Below, one piece after another: positions 48,813 to 59,064 of a stretch of DNA of 64,000 bases. The stretch spans positions 434,001-498,000 of the forward strand of contig NZ_SZVI01000001.1 of assembly GCF_013416775.1 (NCBI RefSeq), in the 5' to 3' direction. The notes below the pieces were generated by a model. The model saw only the letters and a list, made by a program, of their open reading frames with translations. It was not told where the DNA came from and did not search any database. The first letter of the stretch is position 1, and every line of letters starts with the position of its first letter. This DNA is from Rhodoferax sp. BLA1 (GTDB taxonomy: Bacteria > Pseudomonadota > Gammaproteobacteria > Burkholderiales > Burkholderiaceae_C). The translations under genes and the position numbers were made by a program.

Positions 48813-51041
48813 TCAAGCTGCAGCCTTGACCTTCAGCCGCCAGCCATGCAACAGCGGCTCGGTGTAGCCGCTGGGTTGGGCCTGGCCTTTGAACACCAGG
48901 TCACAGGCGGCCTGGTAGGCTTTGGAGGTGTCAAAGTGGCCCGCCATCGGTTGGTACAGCGGGTCGCCCGCGTTTTGCGCATCCACCACAGCGGCCATGC
49001 GCTGGAAGGTTTCGGTGACCTGGGCTTGGGTCACCACACCGTGGTGTAACCAGTTGGCCATGTGTTGGCTGCTGATGCGCAGCGTGGCGCGGTCTTCCAT
49101 CAAGCCGATGTTGTGGATGTCGGGCACCTTGGAGCAACCCACGCCCTGGTCCACCCAACGCACCACATAACCGAGGATGCCCTGGGCGTTGTTGTCGAGT
49201 TCCTGCTGTTTCTCGGCGGCGCTCCAAGTGGGTGTGGCAGTAACCGGAATGTGCAACAGGCCAGCCAGCAGCGCGTCGTGCTCACTCTGTGCGTCACGTT
49301 TGGCGTGGGTTTTTTCGATGTCTTTTTGCACCTCGCTGACCAACACCTGGTGGTAATGCAGCGCATGCAGGGTCGCGCCGGTCGGGCTGGGCACCCAGGC
49401 GGTGTTGGCACCGGCCTTGGGGTGGGCAATTTTCTGCTCGAGCATGGCTTTCATCAGGTCGGGCATGGCCCACATGCCTTTGCCGATTTGCGCCTTGCCG
49501 CGCAAGCCACATTGCAGGCCCACCAGCACATTGTTGCGCTCGTAGGCGTGAATCCAGACGCTGGCTTTCATGTCGGCTTTGCGAACCATCGGGCCGGCCA
49601 ACATGGCGCTGTGCATCTCGTCACCAGTGCGGTCCAGGAAGCCGGTGTTGATGAAGGCGACACGGCTTGCGGCTGCCGCAATGCAGGCTTTCAGGTTGAC
49701 GCTGGTACGGCGCTCTTCGTCCATGATGCCGAGTTTGACGGTGCTCTCAGGCAGGCCCAGCAGTTTCTCGACACGGCCAAACAGCTCGCTGGCAAACGCC
49801 ACTTCCGCCGGGCCGTGCATCTTGGGTTTGACGATGTAGACCGAACCTTTGCGCGAGTTGCGGATGGCGTCCTTCTTGGTCTTGGCCAGGTCGTGCATCG
49901 CAATCGTGGTGGTGACCACCGCATCCAGAATGCCTTCTGGAATCTCACGCACTTCACCGGCTTTGTCGGTGTAGAGGATGGCCGGGTTGGTCATCAGGTG
50001 GCCGACATTGCGCACAAACATCAGGCTGCGGCCATGCAGACGCACCGGTTTTTTGCCGTCGGGCGCGGTGTAGAGGCGGTCGGGGTTGAGGCCACGGGTG
50101 AAGGTTTTGCTGCCTTTGGCCACTTCTTCGGTCAGGGTGCCTTTGAGGATGCCGAGCCAGTTGCTGTAGGCCAGCACCTTGTCGTCGGCATCCACCGCCG
50201 CCACCGAGTCTTCCAGATCAAGGATGGTGGAGAGGGCCGCTTCGACCACCAGGTCAGCCACACCGGCTGGGTCGCTGGCGCCAATAGGTGTGGCGCGGTT
50301 GATGATCAGGTCCAGATGCAGACCGTGGTGCACAAACAAGACGCTGGTCGGCGCTTTGGCATCCCCCTGAAAACCCACCAGTTGGTCGTGGTCGGCCAGG
50401 CCGGTGGTGCTGCCGTCAGCGAGTTTGACGGCCAGCTTGCCACCCTTGACGCTGTAAGCCACCGAGTCGATATGGGAGCCTTTTTTGAGCGGAGCACAGC
50501 GGTCCAACACATAACGTGCGTACTCGATCACCTTGGCACCGCGTTTGGGGTTGTAGCCACCCGTTTTGCCGACTTTTTGACAGCCCTTGGCCTCGTCGAT
50601 CACATCGGTGCCGTACAGCGCGTCGTACAGGCTGCCCCAGCGGGCGTTGGCGGCGTTGAGCGCGTAGCGGGCGTTGAGGATTGGCACCACCAACTGCGGG
50701 CCCGCCTGTTTGGCCAATTCGCTGTCCACATTGCTGGTGGTAATGCGGGTTTTGGAGGGCACCGGCACCAGGTAACCGATGCGCTCCAGAAAGGCACGGT
50801 AGACGGGCATGTTGGTGATCGGGCCGGGGTGGGCTTTGTGCCAGGCATCCAGCTCGGTCTGCAGACGGTCACGCTCCTTGAGCAAGGCGATGTTTTTGGG
50901 TGCCAGGTCGGCCACGATGCCATCCAGTCCTTTCCAGAACTTGGCGGGCGTGATGCCGGTGCCAGGCAAAACCTGCTGTTCAACAAACTGGCACAAGTTG
51001 GATGCCACTTGCAGGCGGTGTTTGGAAATGCGTTGAGTCAT
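48813..51041 (-). CDS. glcB: Malate synthase G
   Basis: ATG 51041 gives 742 residues, the large G isoform (about 720). [51 protein letters not shown] and the C-terminal catalytic region with [17 protein letters not shown] are diagnostic. It condenses glyoxylate with acetyl-CoA to malate, completing glyoxylate or glycolate use with enzymes such as the GlcD-like oxidase in this window. Divergent from the CoA-transferase gene. Confidence 0.97.
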   Translation of the reverse strand: MTQRISKHRLQVASNLCQFVEQQVLPGTGITPAKFWKGLDGIVADLAPKNIALLKERDRLQTELDAWHKAHPGPITNMPVYRAFLERIGYLVPVPSKTRITTSNVDSELAKQAGPQLVVPILNARYALNAANARWGSLYDALYGTDVIDEAKGCQKVGKTGGYNPKRGAKVIEYARYVLDRCAPLKKGSHIDSVAYSVKGGKLAVKLADGSTTGLADHDQLVGFQGDAKAPTSVLFVHHGLHLDLIINRATPIGASDPAGVADLVVEAALSTILDLEDSVAAVDADDKVLAYSNWLGILKGTLTEEVAKGSKTFTRGLNPDRLYTAPDGKKPVRLHGRSLMFVRNVGHLMTNPAILYTDKAGEVREIPEGILDAVVTTTIAMHDLAKTKKDAIRNSRKGSVYIVKPKMHGPAEVAFASELFGRVEKLLGLPESTVKLGIMDEERRTSVNLKACIAAAASRVAFINTGFLDRTGDEMHSAMLAGPMVRKADMKASVWIHAYERNNVLVGLQCGLRGKAQIGKGMWAMPDLMKAMLEQKIAHPKAGANTAWVPSPTGATLHALHYHQVLVSEVQKDIEKTHAKRDAQSEHDALLAGLLHIPVTATPTWSAAEKQQELDNNAQGILGYVVRWVDQGVGCSKVPDIHNIGLMEDRATLRISSQHMANWLHHGVVTQAQVTETFQRMAAVVDAQNAGDPLYQPMAGHFDTSKAYQAACDLVFKGQAQPSGYTEPLLHGWRLKVKAAA

Positions 51042-51234
51042 GGTGGTGGGTGTCAATTGATGAAGCCAAAGAAAAGAAAACCTCAACAGGGCAAGCGCGG
51101 CTTGGAGTAGTTTGTGGCCGTTGGGGCCTGACCGCGCTGACCAGAGCCAACATCCTCTGGTTTTGCCAACATTTGTTGCATTTTAGTGAGGTAAACCGCC
51201 GAATTGAACGCCTACCCGGGCACGCAGTTGTGAC

Positions 51235-51251
51235 AAAAAAGGAGGTAATCC
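51235..51251 (+). promoter_or_regulatory. Near-perfect extended Shine-Dalgarno sequence without a start codon
   Basis: AAAAAAGGAGGTAATCC matches the complement of the 16S rRNA 3' end over 12 of 13 positions (AAGGAGGTGATCC), but no ATG, GTG or TTG follows at 5-12 bases. The reading frame after it stays open and stops at TGA 51308-51310, overlapping the ATG of the CoA-transferase gene at 51307. That gene lacks an RBS of its own. Confidence 0.5.
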
Positions 51252-51306
51252 ATCGGATAAACGCGGGTTTGGGAAATAATCTGCCGCTCATCACCCCCAC
51301 AGCCCC

Positions 51307-52524
51307 ATGACACCTCCCACTAACACCGCCCCAACCTCTTCCCGGCTACCCCTGTTTGGCTTGCGTGTGGTGGAGTTCACCCACATGGTGATGGGCCCGA
51401 CCTGCGGCATGGTGCTGGCCGACATGGGCGCCGAGGTGATCAAGGTAGAACCGATCGAAGGGGATCGCACGCGCCATCTGCTGGGCGCTGGCGCCGGTTT
51501 TTTCCCGATGTTCAACCGCAACAAAAAGAGCATTGCCATCAACCTGCACCAGCCCGAGGGCGCGGCTGTGGCACGCCAGCTGGCCCAGAGTGCAGATGTG
51601 GTGCTGGAGAACTTCAAACCCGACACCATGGCCAAGTACGGGCTGGACTACGGAGCGTTGTCACAGGTCAACCCGAAGCTCATTTACGTCAGCCACAAGG
51701 GTTTCCTGCCGGGGCCGTATGAACACCGCACCGCGTTGGACGAGGTGGTGCAAATGATGGGTGGTCTGGCCTACATGACCGGCCGCCCCGGTGACCCGCT
51801 ACGTGCCGGCACCAGCGTCAACGACATCATGGGCGGCATGTTCGGCGCGATTGGCGCCTTGGGTGCGCTGATCCAGCGCGGCATCACCGGGCGCGGCCAG
51901 GAGGTGCAAAGCGCGCTGTTTGAGAACAATGTGTTTCTCGTCGGCCAACACATGCTGCAGTACGCCATGACCGGCCAGGCCGCCGCACCGATGCCTGCAC
52001 GCATCTCGCCCTGGGGCGTGTACGACGTGTTCACCGCCGGGGATGGTGAGCAGATCTTCCTCTCGGCGGTCAGTGATGCCCAATGGCGCACCTTTTGTCA
52101 GGTGTTTGAACTGACCGATCTGTTGGCCGACCCGCGCTACGCCAGCAACAACGACCGGGTGCGTGAGCGCCCGAGCCTGATGCCGGTGCTGCGTGAACGC
52201 CTGGCGCGGTACCCCGCAGCGCAGATCGCCCAGATGATGGAAGCCAACAAGCTGCCCTATGCCCCGATTCGCAAACCCGAAGAATTGTTTGACGACGAAC
52301 ACCTGCTGGCCACTGGTGGCCTGGCCGACATCACCCTGCCCGACGGCGCGCGTGCTGGCCAAACCAGCAAGGCGACGCTGTTCCCATTCACGATGGACGG
52401 CCAGCGCCTGGGGGTGCGCCTGGACCCGCCCAAGCTGGGCGCCCACACCCACGAGTTGCTGAACGGGCTCGGTTTGGATGACCACCAGGTGCAGGCGCTG
52501 CGCCAGGCCGGGGTGGTGGCCTGA
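51307..52524 (+). CDS. CaiB/BaiF family CoA-transferase (class III)
   Basis: 405 residues. VVEFTHMVMGPTCGMVLADM and GAEVIKVEPIEGDRTR open the family fold. The catalytic aspartate is D145 in RTALDEVVQMMGGL. It would move CoA between acyl-CoA and a carboxylic acid (formyl-CoA transferase/ succinyl-CoA mesaconate-type reactions); the substrate pair is unknown. It is followed 18 bp later by a LysR gene on the same strand. The ATG has no local Shine-Dalgarno; see the element at 51235. Confidence 0.9.
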   Translation: MTPPTNTAPTSSRLPLFGLRVVEFTHMVMGPTCGMVLADMGAEVIKVEPIEGDRTRHLLGAGAGFFPMFNRNKKSIAINLHQPEGAAVARQLAQSADVVLENFKPDTMAKYGLDYGALSQVNPKLIYVSHKGFLPGPYEHRTALDEVVQMMGGLAYMTGRPGDPLRAGTSVNDIMGGMFGAIGALGALIQRGITGRGQEVQSALFENNVFLVGQHMLQYAMTGQAAAPMPARISPWGVYDVFTAGDGEQIFLSAVSDAQWRTFCQVFELTDLLADPRYASNNDRVRERPSLMPVLRERLARYPAAQIAQMMEANKLPYAPIRKPEELFDDEHLLATGGLADITLPDGARAGQTSKATLFPFTMDGQRLGVRLDPPKLGAHTHELLNGLGLDDHQVQALRQAGVVA

Positions 52525-52542
52525 GCCGGAGGCCGACACCTG

Positions 52543-53466
52543 ATGAGCAAACTCAAACAACTTGAAACCTTTGTCACCGTGGCCGCACGCGGTGGTCTGA
52601 CCGCCGCCGCCCGGGCCGAGGGGGTGGCACCGGCCATCATTGGCCGACGCATCGACGCACTCGAAGAGCGCCTGGGTGTCAAGCTGCTGGTGCGCACCAC
52701 CCGGCGTGTCACCCTTACGCAGGAAGGCAGCGCGTTTCTGGAAGACTGCCAGCGCCTGCTGACCGATCTGGACAACGCCGAGGCGAGTGTCTCAGCCGGG
52801 GGTGTACGGGCCACTGGCCACCTCAACATCACCGCCCCAGCGGGTTTTGGGCGCCGCCATGTGGCACCGCTGGTGCCCCGTTTTCGTGAGTTGCACCCCG
52901 ATGTGACGCTGTCGCTCAACCTGAATGACAGGGTGGTGGACCTGGCCGCAGAAGGTTTCGACTGCGCGGTACGCGTGGGGGACTTGCCCGACTCGAGCCT
53001 GGTGAGTGTGCGGCTCGCTGACAACCGCCGCCTGTGTGTGGCCGCGCCCCTTTACCTCAAGCGCCACGGTTTACCCCAAACACCGCAGGATCTGGCCCGT
53101 TTTGACTGCCTGACGCTCTCCAGCGACGCTTCCCAGACCCGTGGCTGGGCGTTTTCACAAACCTCACAAGGCGGTACCGAAGTTGTCTACCTGAAACCGG
53201 GCGGGCCGCTGAGCTGCTCGGATGGTCAGGTGCTGTTCGACTGGTGTCTGGCGGGCTACGGCATCGCTTGGCGCAGCACCTGGGAGGTGCAGGCCGAGGT
53301 GGCTTCGGGCCTGCTGGTGCCGGTGCTGGAGGACTTTGCTGCACCACCCAATGGCATTTATGCGGTGTTTCCGCAGCGCAAACATTTACCGTTGCGCGTG
53401 CGCCTGTGGGTGGACTACCTCAAGCAGCAGTTTTCCCGCAAAGCTTATTGGCAAGGCTCGGCTTGA
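52543..53466 (+). CDS. LysR family transcriptional regulator (DsdC/PecT-like group)
   Basis: 307 residues. The DNA-binding part KLKQLETFVTVAARGGLTAA and IIGRRIDALEERLGVKLLVR is intact; the effector domain starts GHLNITAPAGFGRRHVAPLV. It is encoded 18 bp after the CoA-transferase in the same direction and may regulate it. The effector is unknown. Confidence 0.92.
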   Translation: MSKLKQLETFVTVAARGGLTAAARAEGVAPAIIGRRIDALEERLGVKLLVRTTRRVTLTQEGSAFLEDCQRLLTDLDNAEASVSAGGVRATGHLNITAPAGFGRRHVAPLVPRFRELHPDVTLSLNLNDRVVDLAAEGFDCAVRVGDLPDSSLVSVRLADNRRLCVAAPLYLKRHGLPQTPQDLARFDCLTLSSDASQTRGWAFSQTSQGGTEVVYLKPGGPLSCSDGQVLFDWCLAGYGIAWRSTWEVQAEVASGLLVPVLEDFAAPPNGIYAVFPQRKHLPLRVRLWVDYLKQQFSRKAYWQGSA

Positions 53467-53487
53467 CACAGCCGCCCCAACCTAACT

Positions 53488-53541
53488 TAAAACCATAGCG
53501 CCAGACCCTTACAGAATAAGGGCTTAAGCGGCTTTTTATGC
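53488..53541 (+). repeat. Dispersed repeat, copy 8
   Basis: AAAACCATAGCGCCAGACCC then TTACAGAATAAGGGCTTAAG and a T-run. It lies between the converging LysR and kup genes. Confidence 0.8.
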
Positions 53542-53587
53542 AAAACGCCCGACCCAGGCTCGCACCAACGGCCTGGGCCAACCCCAC

Positions 53588-55456
53588 TCAGATTTCGATC
53601 TTGGACCCGAGCTCCACCACCGCATTGCTGGGCAGGTTCAGGAAACCGGCCGCACCGCTGGCGTTCAGGTGCATCTGGGCGAAGAGTTTTTCTCGCCAAG
53701 GCGCCATGCCGCTGCCCAGCGTGGGGGTGACGGTGTCGCGGCTCAGGAAGTAGCTGGTGGTCATCGGGTCCAGATCACAGCCCCGGCCCTTGATGCTTTG
53801 CAGCGCCTTGGGCAGGTCCGGGTCGTTTTTGAAGCCGTAATTGACAATCACCTGCCAGCAGTCATGCCCAAGTGATTCAATGGCCAGGCGTTTGTCCAGA
53901 CCAATCCACGGCACCTCCTGGCTCACCACGGTGACAAACAGGTTGGTCTCATGCAGCACCTTGTTGTGTTTGAGGTTGTGCAGCATCGCGTTGGGCACGG
54001 TGCCGGTTTCTGCCGTCAAAAACACCGCAGTGCCGGGCACACGGGTCGGCGGGCTGACAAACACCGCTTCCAGAAAACTGGTCAGATCGATGGCTTCGGC
54101 CTTGATCTTCTGTTTGAGCAGGCGCCGACCGTCTTTCCAGGTCAGCATGATGGTGTAGATGCCCCCGGCAATCAGCAGCGGGAACCAGCCGCCGTCCACC
54201 AGCTTGAGCATGTTGGAGGTGAAAAACGCCATGTCCACCACAAAAAACACACCGGTGGCTGCCAGGCACAACAGCAGCGGGTAATGCCAGGCGTAACGGA
54301 TGACAAAAAACGTCAGCACGGTGGTGATCAGCATGTCCAGCGTGACCGCAATGCCATACGCCGCCGCCAGGTTGCTGGACGACTTGAACAGCACCACGGC
54401 CAGCACAATCATCACAAACAGGCCCCAGTTCACAAAGGGCATGTAGATCTGGCCGGTGTCCTTGACGCTGGTGTGCAAGACCTGGAAGCGCGGCAGATAA
54501 CCGAGCTGGATGACCTGCTTGGTGACCGAAAACGCCCCGGTGATCAGCGCTTGTGAGGCAATCACCGTGGCCAGGGTGGCCAGGCCCACCAGCGGCAACA
54601 AGGCCCAGTCCGGCGCCATGTTGTAAAACGGGTTTTTGACCGCAGAGGGATCACTCAGCAGCAAGGCGCCTTGGCCGAAATAGTTGAGCGTCAGCGCGGG
54701 CATCACCACCGTGAACCAGGCCAGACGGATCGGCTTTTTGCCAAAGTGACCCATGTCGGCGTACAGCGCCTCGCCCCCCGTCACACACAGCACCACCGCA
54801 CCCAAGATCAGAAAGGTGATCATGGGGTTGGACCAGGCAAACCCCAGCGCATAGTGCGGGCTCAGTGCCCACAGAATTTCAGGGTTGTGCCAGATGTGGG
54901 ACACCCCCAACACCGCAATGGTGGCAAACCACAACAGTGTGATCGGGCCAAAAAATTTGCCGATGTCGGCCGTGCCACGCTTTTGCACAAAAAACAGGGC
55001 AAACAGAATCACCAGGGTCAGCGGAATCACCGCCTTTTTCAGGGCGGGTGACACCACCTCCAGACCTTCCACCGCCGACAACACCGACACCGCCGGGGTG
55101 ATCACACCGTCACCATAAAACAGGCAGGTGCCAAAAATGCCCACGTACAAGAGCACCCGGCGCAGTTTGGGTTTGTCCACCACCGATTGGGAGGCCAGTG
55201 CCAGCATCGCCACCAGACCACCTTCGCCGTTGTTGTCGGCGCGCAGCACCAGCGTCACATACTTCAGTGAGATGATGACGGTGAGGGTCCAGAAAAAGAT
55301 CGACAGGACACCCATCACGTTGTCCGTGGTGAAAGGAACGTGGCCTGCGCCAAACACTTCCTTGACGGCATACAGCACGCTGGTGCCGATGTCGCCATAC
55401 ACCACACCGATGGCGCCCAAGGTGAGCGCACGCAAAGTCGTTTTTGAAGTTACCAA
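53588..55456 (-). CDS. kup: Kup/Trk-type potassium uptake protein
   Basis: 622 residues with about 12 membrane helices then a soluble C-terminal domain. [20 protein letters not shown] matches the Kup N-terminus (V replaces the usual P after GTS). Also seen are [16 protein letters not shown] and [23 protein letters not shown] at 55456 is the only start near the expected position, because an in-frame stop lies two codons upstream. It is a K+/H+ symporter. The gene follows gshA by 152 bp. Confidence 0.94.
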   Translation of the reverse strand: MVTSKTTLRALTLGAIGVVYGDIGTSVLYAVKEVFGAGHVPFTTDNVMGVLSIFFWTLTVIISLKYVTLVLRADNNGEGGLVAMLALASQSVVDKPKLRRVLLYVGIFGTCLFYGDGVITPAVSVLSAVEGLEVVSPALKKAVIPLTLVILFALFFVQKRGTADIGKFFGPITLLWFATIAVLGVSHIWHNPEILWALSPHYALGFAWSNPMITFLILGAVVLCVTGGEALYADMGHFGKKPIRLAWFTVVMPALTLNYFGQGALLLSDPSAVKNPFYNMAPDWALLPLVGLATLATVIASQALITGAFSVTKQVIQLGYLPRFQVLHTSVKDTGQIYMPFVNWGLFVMIVLAVVLFKSSSNLAAAYGIAVTLDMLITTVLTFFVIRYAWHYPLLLCLAATGVFFVVDMAFFTSNMLKLVDGGWFPLLIAGGIYTIMLTWKDGRRLLKQKIKAEAIDLTSFLEAVFVSPPTRVPGTAVFLTAETGTVPNAMLHNLKHNKVLHETNLFVTVVSQEVPWIGLDKRLAIESLGHDCWQVIVNYGFKNDPDLPKALQSIKGRGCDLDPMTTSYFLSRDTVTPTLGSGMAPWREKLFAQMHLNASGAAGFLNLPSNAVVELGSKIEI

Positions 55457-55608
55457 GAATCACCAAGCCCCGGAATCATCAGGCTCCATGTCATAACAGG
55501 GCGCCATTTTGCGTCAGAAAGGCCCGCAGGTTCTGATGCCCATCCAAGCGCTACTTGATCCAGGACAAGCCCAGGCCCCAACTTGTGGCCTGAAACCAAC
55601 ACCCGAGG

Positions 55609-56904
55609 CTAGTCGTAGACCTCGGCTTCGGGGTCGGTGGCTTCGAGTTCATAGCTGGCCGCCAGCATGGCCAGGCGGCCCACCACGCCATACATGTAAA
55701 AACGGTTGGGCAGGCTGGCCCCAGGCTTTACCCCTGGTTGGGGCAACTGGGTGCTGTGCTCGAACGCCAGCGGGGCATAGTCCGAGCCCGGGGCGTTCAG
55801 CGCCTCGTCCACCCCGCGCCCGGCATGCACCCGGTAATAACCACCCACCACGTAACGGTCCATGGTGTAGATCACCGGTTCGGCCACGGCATCGTTGACA
55901 TGCTCTTGTGTCATCACCCCTTCTTGCACCATGAAGCCATGCGGCATCAGCGGTGTCTTGCGTTCTTTGACCAGGGTATGGACCCGTTCACTCAAAGCCT
56001 GCATGTCCTTGGTGTCACGCACGGTGACGATGCCCAGCTCATGCGTGCCATGGTCGGCCTTGACGACCACAAACGGCTTTTCCTTGATGCCGTATTCCTT
56101 GTACTTGCGCCGCACGCGGGTCAGCACCAGATCGACCTGGCCGCGCAGGCAGTCCAGCCCGCTGTCTTGCGACAGATCGACCGCCTCGCACTTCTCAAAC
56201 AAGGGGTTGATCAGCCAGGGGTCGACCCCCATGAGTTTGCCCAGCCGTTTGGCCACTTCCTCGTACGCCTTGAAGTGGTTGCTTTTGCGCCGGGTCGGCC
56301 AGCCTGCGTGCAAGGGAGGCAGCAGGTACTGCTCAAAAATCTCTTCCAAAATGCCGGGCACACCGGCGCCCAGGTCGTTGTTGAGCAGGATGGTGCAGGG
56401 GTCAAAGTCTTTGAGACCCAGGCGGCGTTTGCCGCGAATCACCGGCTCCAGGGTGACAGACGAACCACTTGGCAGATCCAGGGTGATGGTTTTCTTGAGG
56501 GCCGGGTCAATCGAACCCAGCCGCACATTCAGGCCCGCCATGTTGAAGATACGGGTGAGCTGAACCAGGTTTTCGAGATAGCGGACGCTGTGCGGGCCGT
56601 TTTTGGGAACAACCAGCAGGTTGCGCGCTTCGGGGCAGATCTTTTCGATCGCGGCCATGGCCGCCTGCACGGCCAACGGCAGCATTTCCGGGGTGAGGTT
56701 GTTCCAGGCGCTGGGGAACAGCCGGGTGCTCACCGGCGCAAGCTTGAAACCCGCGTTGCGGATGTCGACCGAACTGTAAAACGGTGGGGTGTGCTCCATC
56801 CATTCCAGGCGGAACCAGCGCTCGATGGCGGGCATGGAGTCCAGCACACGCTGCTCTAACTCGTTGATGGGGCCCGTCAATGCGGTAATAAGGTGAGGGA
56901 CCAT
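55609..56904 (-). CDS. gshA: Glutamate-cysteine ligase, proteobacterial (ferrooxidans-type) family
   Basis: 431 residues. MVPHLITALTGPINELEQRV, IRNAGFKLAPVSTRLFPSAW, the ATP-binding KPFVVVKADHGTHELGIVTV and the final PNRFYMYGVVGRLAML match the TIGR02049-type GshA, unrelated in sequence to E. coli GshA. It makes gamma-glutamylcysteine, the first step of glutathione synthesis. gshB lies about 10.5 kb away. Confidence 0.93.
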   Translation of the reverse strand: MVPHLITALTGPINELEQRVLDSMPAIERWFRLEWMEHTPPFYSSVDIRNAGFKLAPVSTRLFPSAWNNLTPEMLPLAVQAAMAAIEKICPEARNLLVVPKNGPHSVRYLENLVQLTRIFNMAGLNVRLGSIDPALKKTITLDLPSGSSVTLEPVIRGKRRLGLKDFDPCTILLNNDLGAGVPGILEEIFEQYLLPPLHAGWPTRRKSNHFKAYEEVAKRLGKLMGVDPWLINPLFEKCEAVDLSQDSGLDCLRGQVDLVLTRVRRKYKEYGIKEKPFVVVKADHGTHELGIVTVRDTKDMQALSERVHTLVKERKTPLMPHGFMVQEGVMTQEHVNDAVAEPVIYTMDRYVVGGYYRVHAGRGVDEALNAPGSDYAPLAFEHSTQLPQPGVKPGASLPNRFYMYGVVGRLAMLAASYELEATDPEAEVYD

Positions 56905-57083
56905 GGACGACCTTGCGAAATAGTTGCTTTGATTTTAGGTCGGGGCGATGTCGCTCCAACCCACCTGACGTGACAATCTGTCTGGCACCGGCTCAGAGCA
57001 GGCTGCGGCCCGATAGTTCCAGACCCAGCCCCCGTTGGCTGTCGCCCAGCACACACAAGCGGCTCACCCGGGTCAACACTGGC

Positions 57084-58418
57084 TCATGTCCGAACTTCGC
57101 CCTGCCCCAGAACCACGTACTTGAGCGAGGTCAGGCCTTCGATGCCGACCGGGCCACGCGCATGGAACTTGTCGGTGCTGATGCCAATCTCGGCACCCAG
57201 ACCATATTCAAAGCCGTCAGCAAAACGCGTGCTGGTGTTGACCATGACACTGGCTGAGTCCACCTCGCGCAAAAAAGCTTGCGCATGCACATGGTCACGC
57301 GTCAGGATGGCGTCGGTGTGGTGGCTGGAAAAGTGGTTGATGTGGGTTATGGCCTCGTCCACACCAGCCACGATCTTGATGCTGATGATGGGTGCCAGGT
57401 ACTCTTCAAACCAGTCAGCCTCGGTGGCAGGTGCCAGTTTGAATGCTTCTCCATTTATAGCATCATGCCCTTGATTAACGAGGGCTTGAGCACAGTTTTC
57501 TTTATAAGACTGCAGCAAAGCCAGCGCCTCAGGATCGCAGCGCATCTCGACCCCTTTGGCGGCGTAGATGGCGGCGATTTTCGGCAAAAACTCGGCGGCC
57601 ACGCCGCGCGCCACCAGCAGGCTCTCGGTGGCATTGCACGGGCTGTATTTGTTGGTCTTGGCGTTGTCAGCCACGGTCACGGCCTGGTCGATGTCACACG
57701 GGTCATCCACATAGGTGTGGCAATTGCCGTCCAGGTGTTTGATGACCGGCACCTTGGCGTCGCGGCTGATGCGCTCGATCAGCCCCTTGCCACCGCGCGG
57801 AATGATCACATCCACAAACTGTGGCATGGCAATCAGCTGGCCCACCACCTCGCGGTCGGTGGTCTGCACCAGCTGCACCGCGTTGTCTGGCAAACCGGAC
57901 TCGGACAAGGCCTGCTGCACCAGCCGCGCCAGCGCCTTGTTGGAGTCAATCGCCTCGGAGCCACCGCGCAGGATGCAGGCGTTGCCACTTTTGATGCTCA
58001 GTGAAGCGGCTTCAATCGTCACGTTCGGGCGGCTCTCGAAAATCATGCCAAACACACCAATCGGCACCCGCATCTGGCCAACCCGGATACCGCTGGGTTG
58101 CTCCTTCAGCCCGATGATCTCGCCAATCACATCGGCCATGGCGGCCAGCTGCTCGCAGCCCTGGGCGCAGGTCTCGATCACCTTGGGCGTGAGTTTGAGC
58201 CGGTCCACCATCGGCGCCGCCAGCCCGGCGGCCAACGCGCGCGCGATGTCTTTGGCGTTGTCGGTCTGCAAAGCCTCCACATTGCTGCGCAGCAGCGCCG
58301 CCAGTTTTTTAAGAGCTGCGTTTTTGCTAGCTGCTGAGGCTTTTGCCATCAGGGCTGAGGCCTGTTTTGCCTGAATACCCAGGGTCTGGATGTACTCGGA
58401 AAGCGTAATCTCGTTCAT
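57084..58418 (-). CDS. proA: Gamma-glutamyl phosphate reductase with a repeat-derived insert
   Basis: ATG 58418 gives 444 residues; typical ProA is about 415-425. IGVIYESRPNVT-equivalent ([16 protein letters not shown]), GGKGLIERI and the catalytic Cys in [11 protein letters not shown] are present. The extra length is explained by an insert at about 304-325 ([20 protein letters not shown]), encoded by a copy of the dispersed repeat. It converts gamma-glutamyl phosphate to the semialdehyde in proline synthesis. The insert falls in a variable surface region before the [13 protein letters not shown] motif, so activity may be kept. Confidence 0.95.
   Translation of the reverse strand: MNEITLSEYIQTLGIQAKQASALMAKASAASKNAALKKLAALLRSNVEALQTDNAKDIARALAAGLAAPMVDRLKLTPKVIETCAQGCEQLAAMADVIGEIIGLKEQPSGIRVGQMRVPIGVFGMIFESRPNVTIEAASLSIKSGNACILRGGSEAIDSNKALARLVQQALSESGLPDNAVQLVQTTDREVVGQLIAMPQFVDVIIPRGGKGLIERISRDAKVPVIKHLDGNCHTYVDDPCDIDQAVTVADNAKTNKYSPCNATESLLVARGVAAEFLPKIAAIYAAKGVEMRCDPEALALLQSYKENCAQALVNQGHDAINGEAFKLAPATEADWFEEYLAPIISIKIVAGVDEAITHINHFSSHHTDAILTRDHVHAQAFLREVDSASVMVNTSTRFADGFEYGLGAEIGISTDKFHARGPVGIEGLTSLKYVVLGQGEVRT
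57453..57509 (+). repeat. Dispersed repeat, copy 9, in frame inside proA
   Basis: TTATAGCATCATGCCCTTGA then TTAACGAGGGCTTGAGCACA and TTTTCTTTATAAG. It matches copy 3 almost base for base in AGGGCTTGAGCACA. Orientation is opposite to the proA coding strand. The reading frame is preserved, adding about 20 residues. Confidence 0.85.
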
Positions 58419-58571
58419 GCGGGTATTTTGGCACGCGGCAGTGCCAACAGCCAGCCTGCAAAGCACAAGCTGGCGCGCGGCAAGATCGGGCCAAAACCCC
58501 GATAACAGACCATCACCCTGGACGGTACCGGATACCGCTGTGTGTCATGGGGAGTCTCCCCCCGGGCAGGC

Positions 58572-58599
58572 TTGCCGCTTTGTGATGGCCGCATACAAT
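58572..58599 (+). promoter_or_regulatory. Predicted promoter of yajC-secD-secF
   Basis: TTGCCG (58572-58577), 16 bases, TACAAT (58594-58599). The -10 is five of six. Start near 58606 would give a leader of about 75 bases. Confidence 0.5.
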
Positions 58600-58681
58600 G
58601 AGAAGTTGTCCTTGGACGGTCCACCCGGGTGCTCAGAGTGGGCGGTTTGTTTATCAATCTATTGAATATCTGGAGTTATTT

Positions 58682-59014
58682 GTGTTTATTTCTTCTGCAT
58701 TTGCGCAAACCGCGCCCGCCGCTGCCGCTTCGGGTGACATGCAATCGACCCTGATGGGCATGTTGCCGCTGGTCCTGATGTTTGTGGTGTTGTACTTTGT
58801 GATGATCCGCCCGCAAATGAAAAAGGCCAAGGAACACAAAAACATGGTGGAGTCTCTGGCCAAAGGGGACGAAGTGGTGACAGCCGGTGGTTTGCTGGGC
58901 AAGGTGACCAAGCTGACCGAAGGTTTCATCAGCGTTGAGATTGCCAACGGCGTTGAGATCCAACTCCAGCGCAGTTCCGTGGTGCAAGTGTTGCCCAAGG
59001 GCACCATCAAATAA
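58682..59014 (+). CDS. yajC: Preprotein translocase accessory subunit YajC
   Basis: GTG at 58682 (MFISSAFAQTAPA) is chosen because TGGAG lies 7-8 bases upstream and the resulting 110-residue protein has the usual YajC N-terminus. The longer in-frame reading from 58598 is unlikely. One membrane helix (MLPLVLMFVVLYFVMIRPQM) is followed by the KGDEVVTAGGLLGKV domain. It associates with SecDF, encoded next. Confidence 0.95.
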   Translation: MFISSAFAQTAPAAAASGDMQSTLMGMLPLVLMFVVLYFVMIRPQMKKAKEHKNMVESLAKGDEVVTAGGLLGKVTKLTEGFISVEIANGVEIQLQRSSVVQVLPKGTIK

Positions 59015-59064
59015 GCCGTCTTGAAGCTGGCCTTGGCCAGCGTTTTGTTATCTGAAGGGCGGTC

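Noticed and set aside
49062..51110. 682-codon open frame on the plus strand opposite malate synthase G
   Set aside because: It mirrors the codon pattern of glcB, has no recognisable domain and is rich in H/Q/V as expected for an antisense shadow of GC-rich coding DNA.
58300..58370. Another repeat copy near the proA start (GCTAGCTGCTGAGGC region)
   Set aside because: The DNA looks similar to the repeat, but the encoded residues align with ordinary ProA without any insertion, so the likeness is probably chance.
58598..58681. Longer N-terminus for YajC from ATG 58598
   Set aside because: The GTG at 58682 has a proper Shine-Dalgarno and gives the conserved start; the extra 28 codons look like leader.
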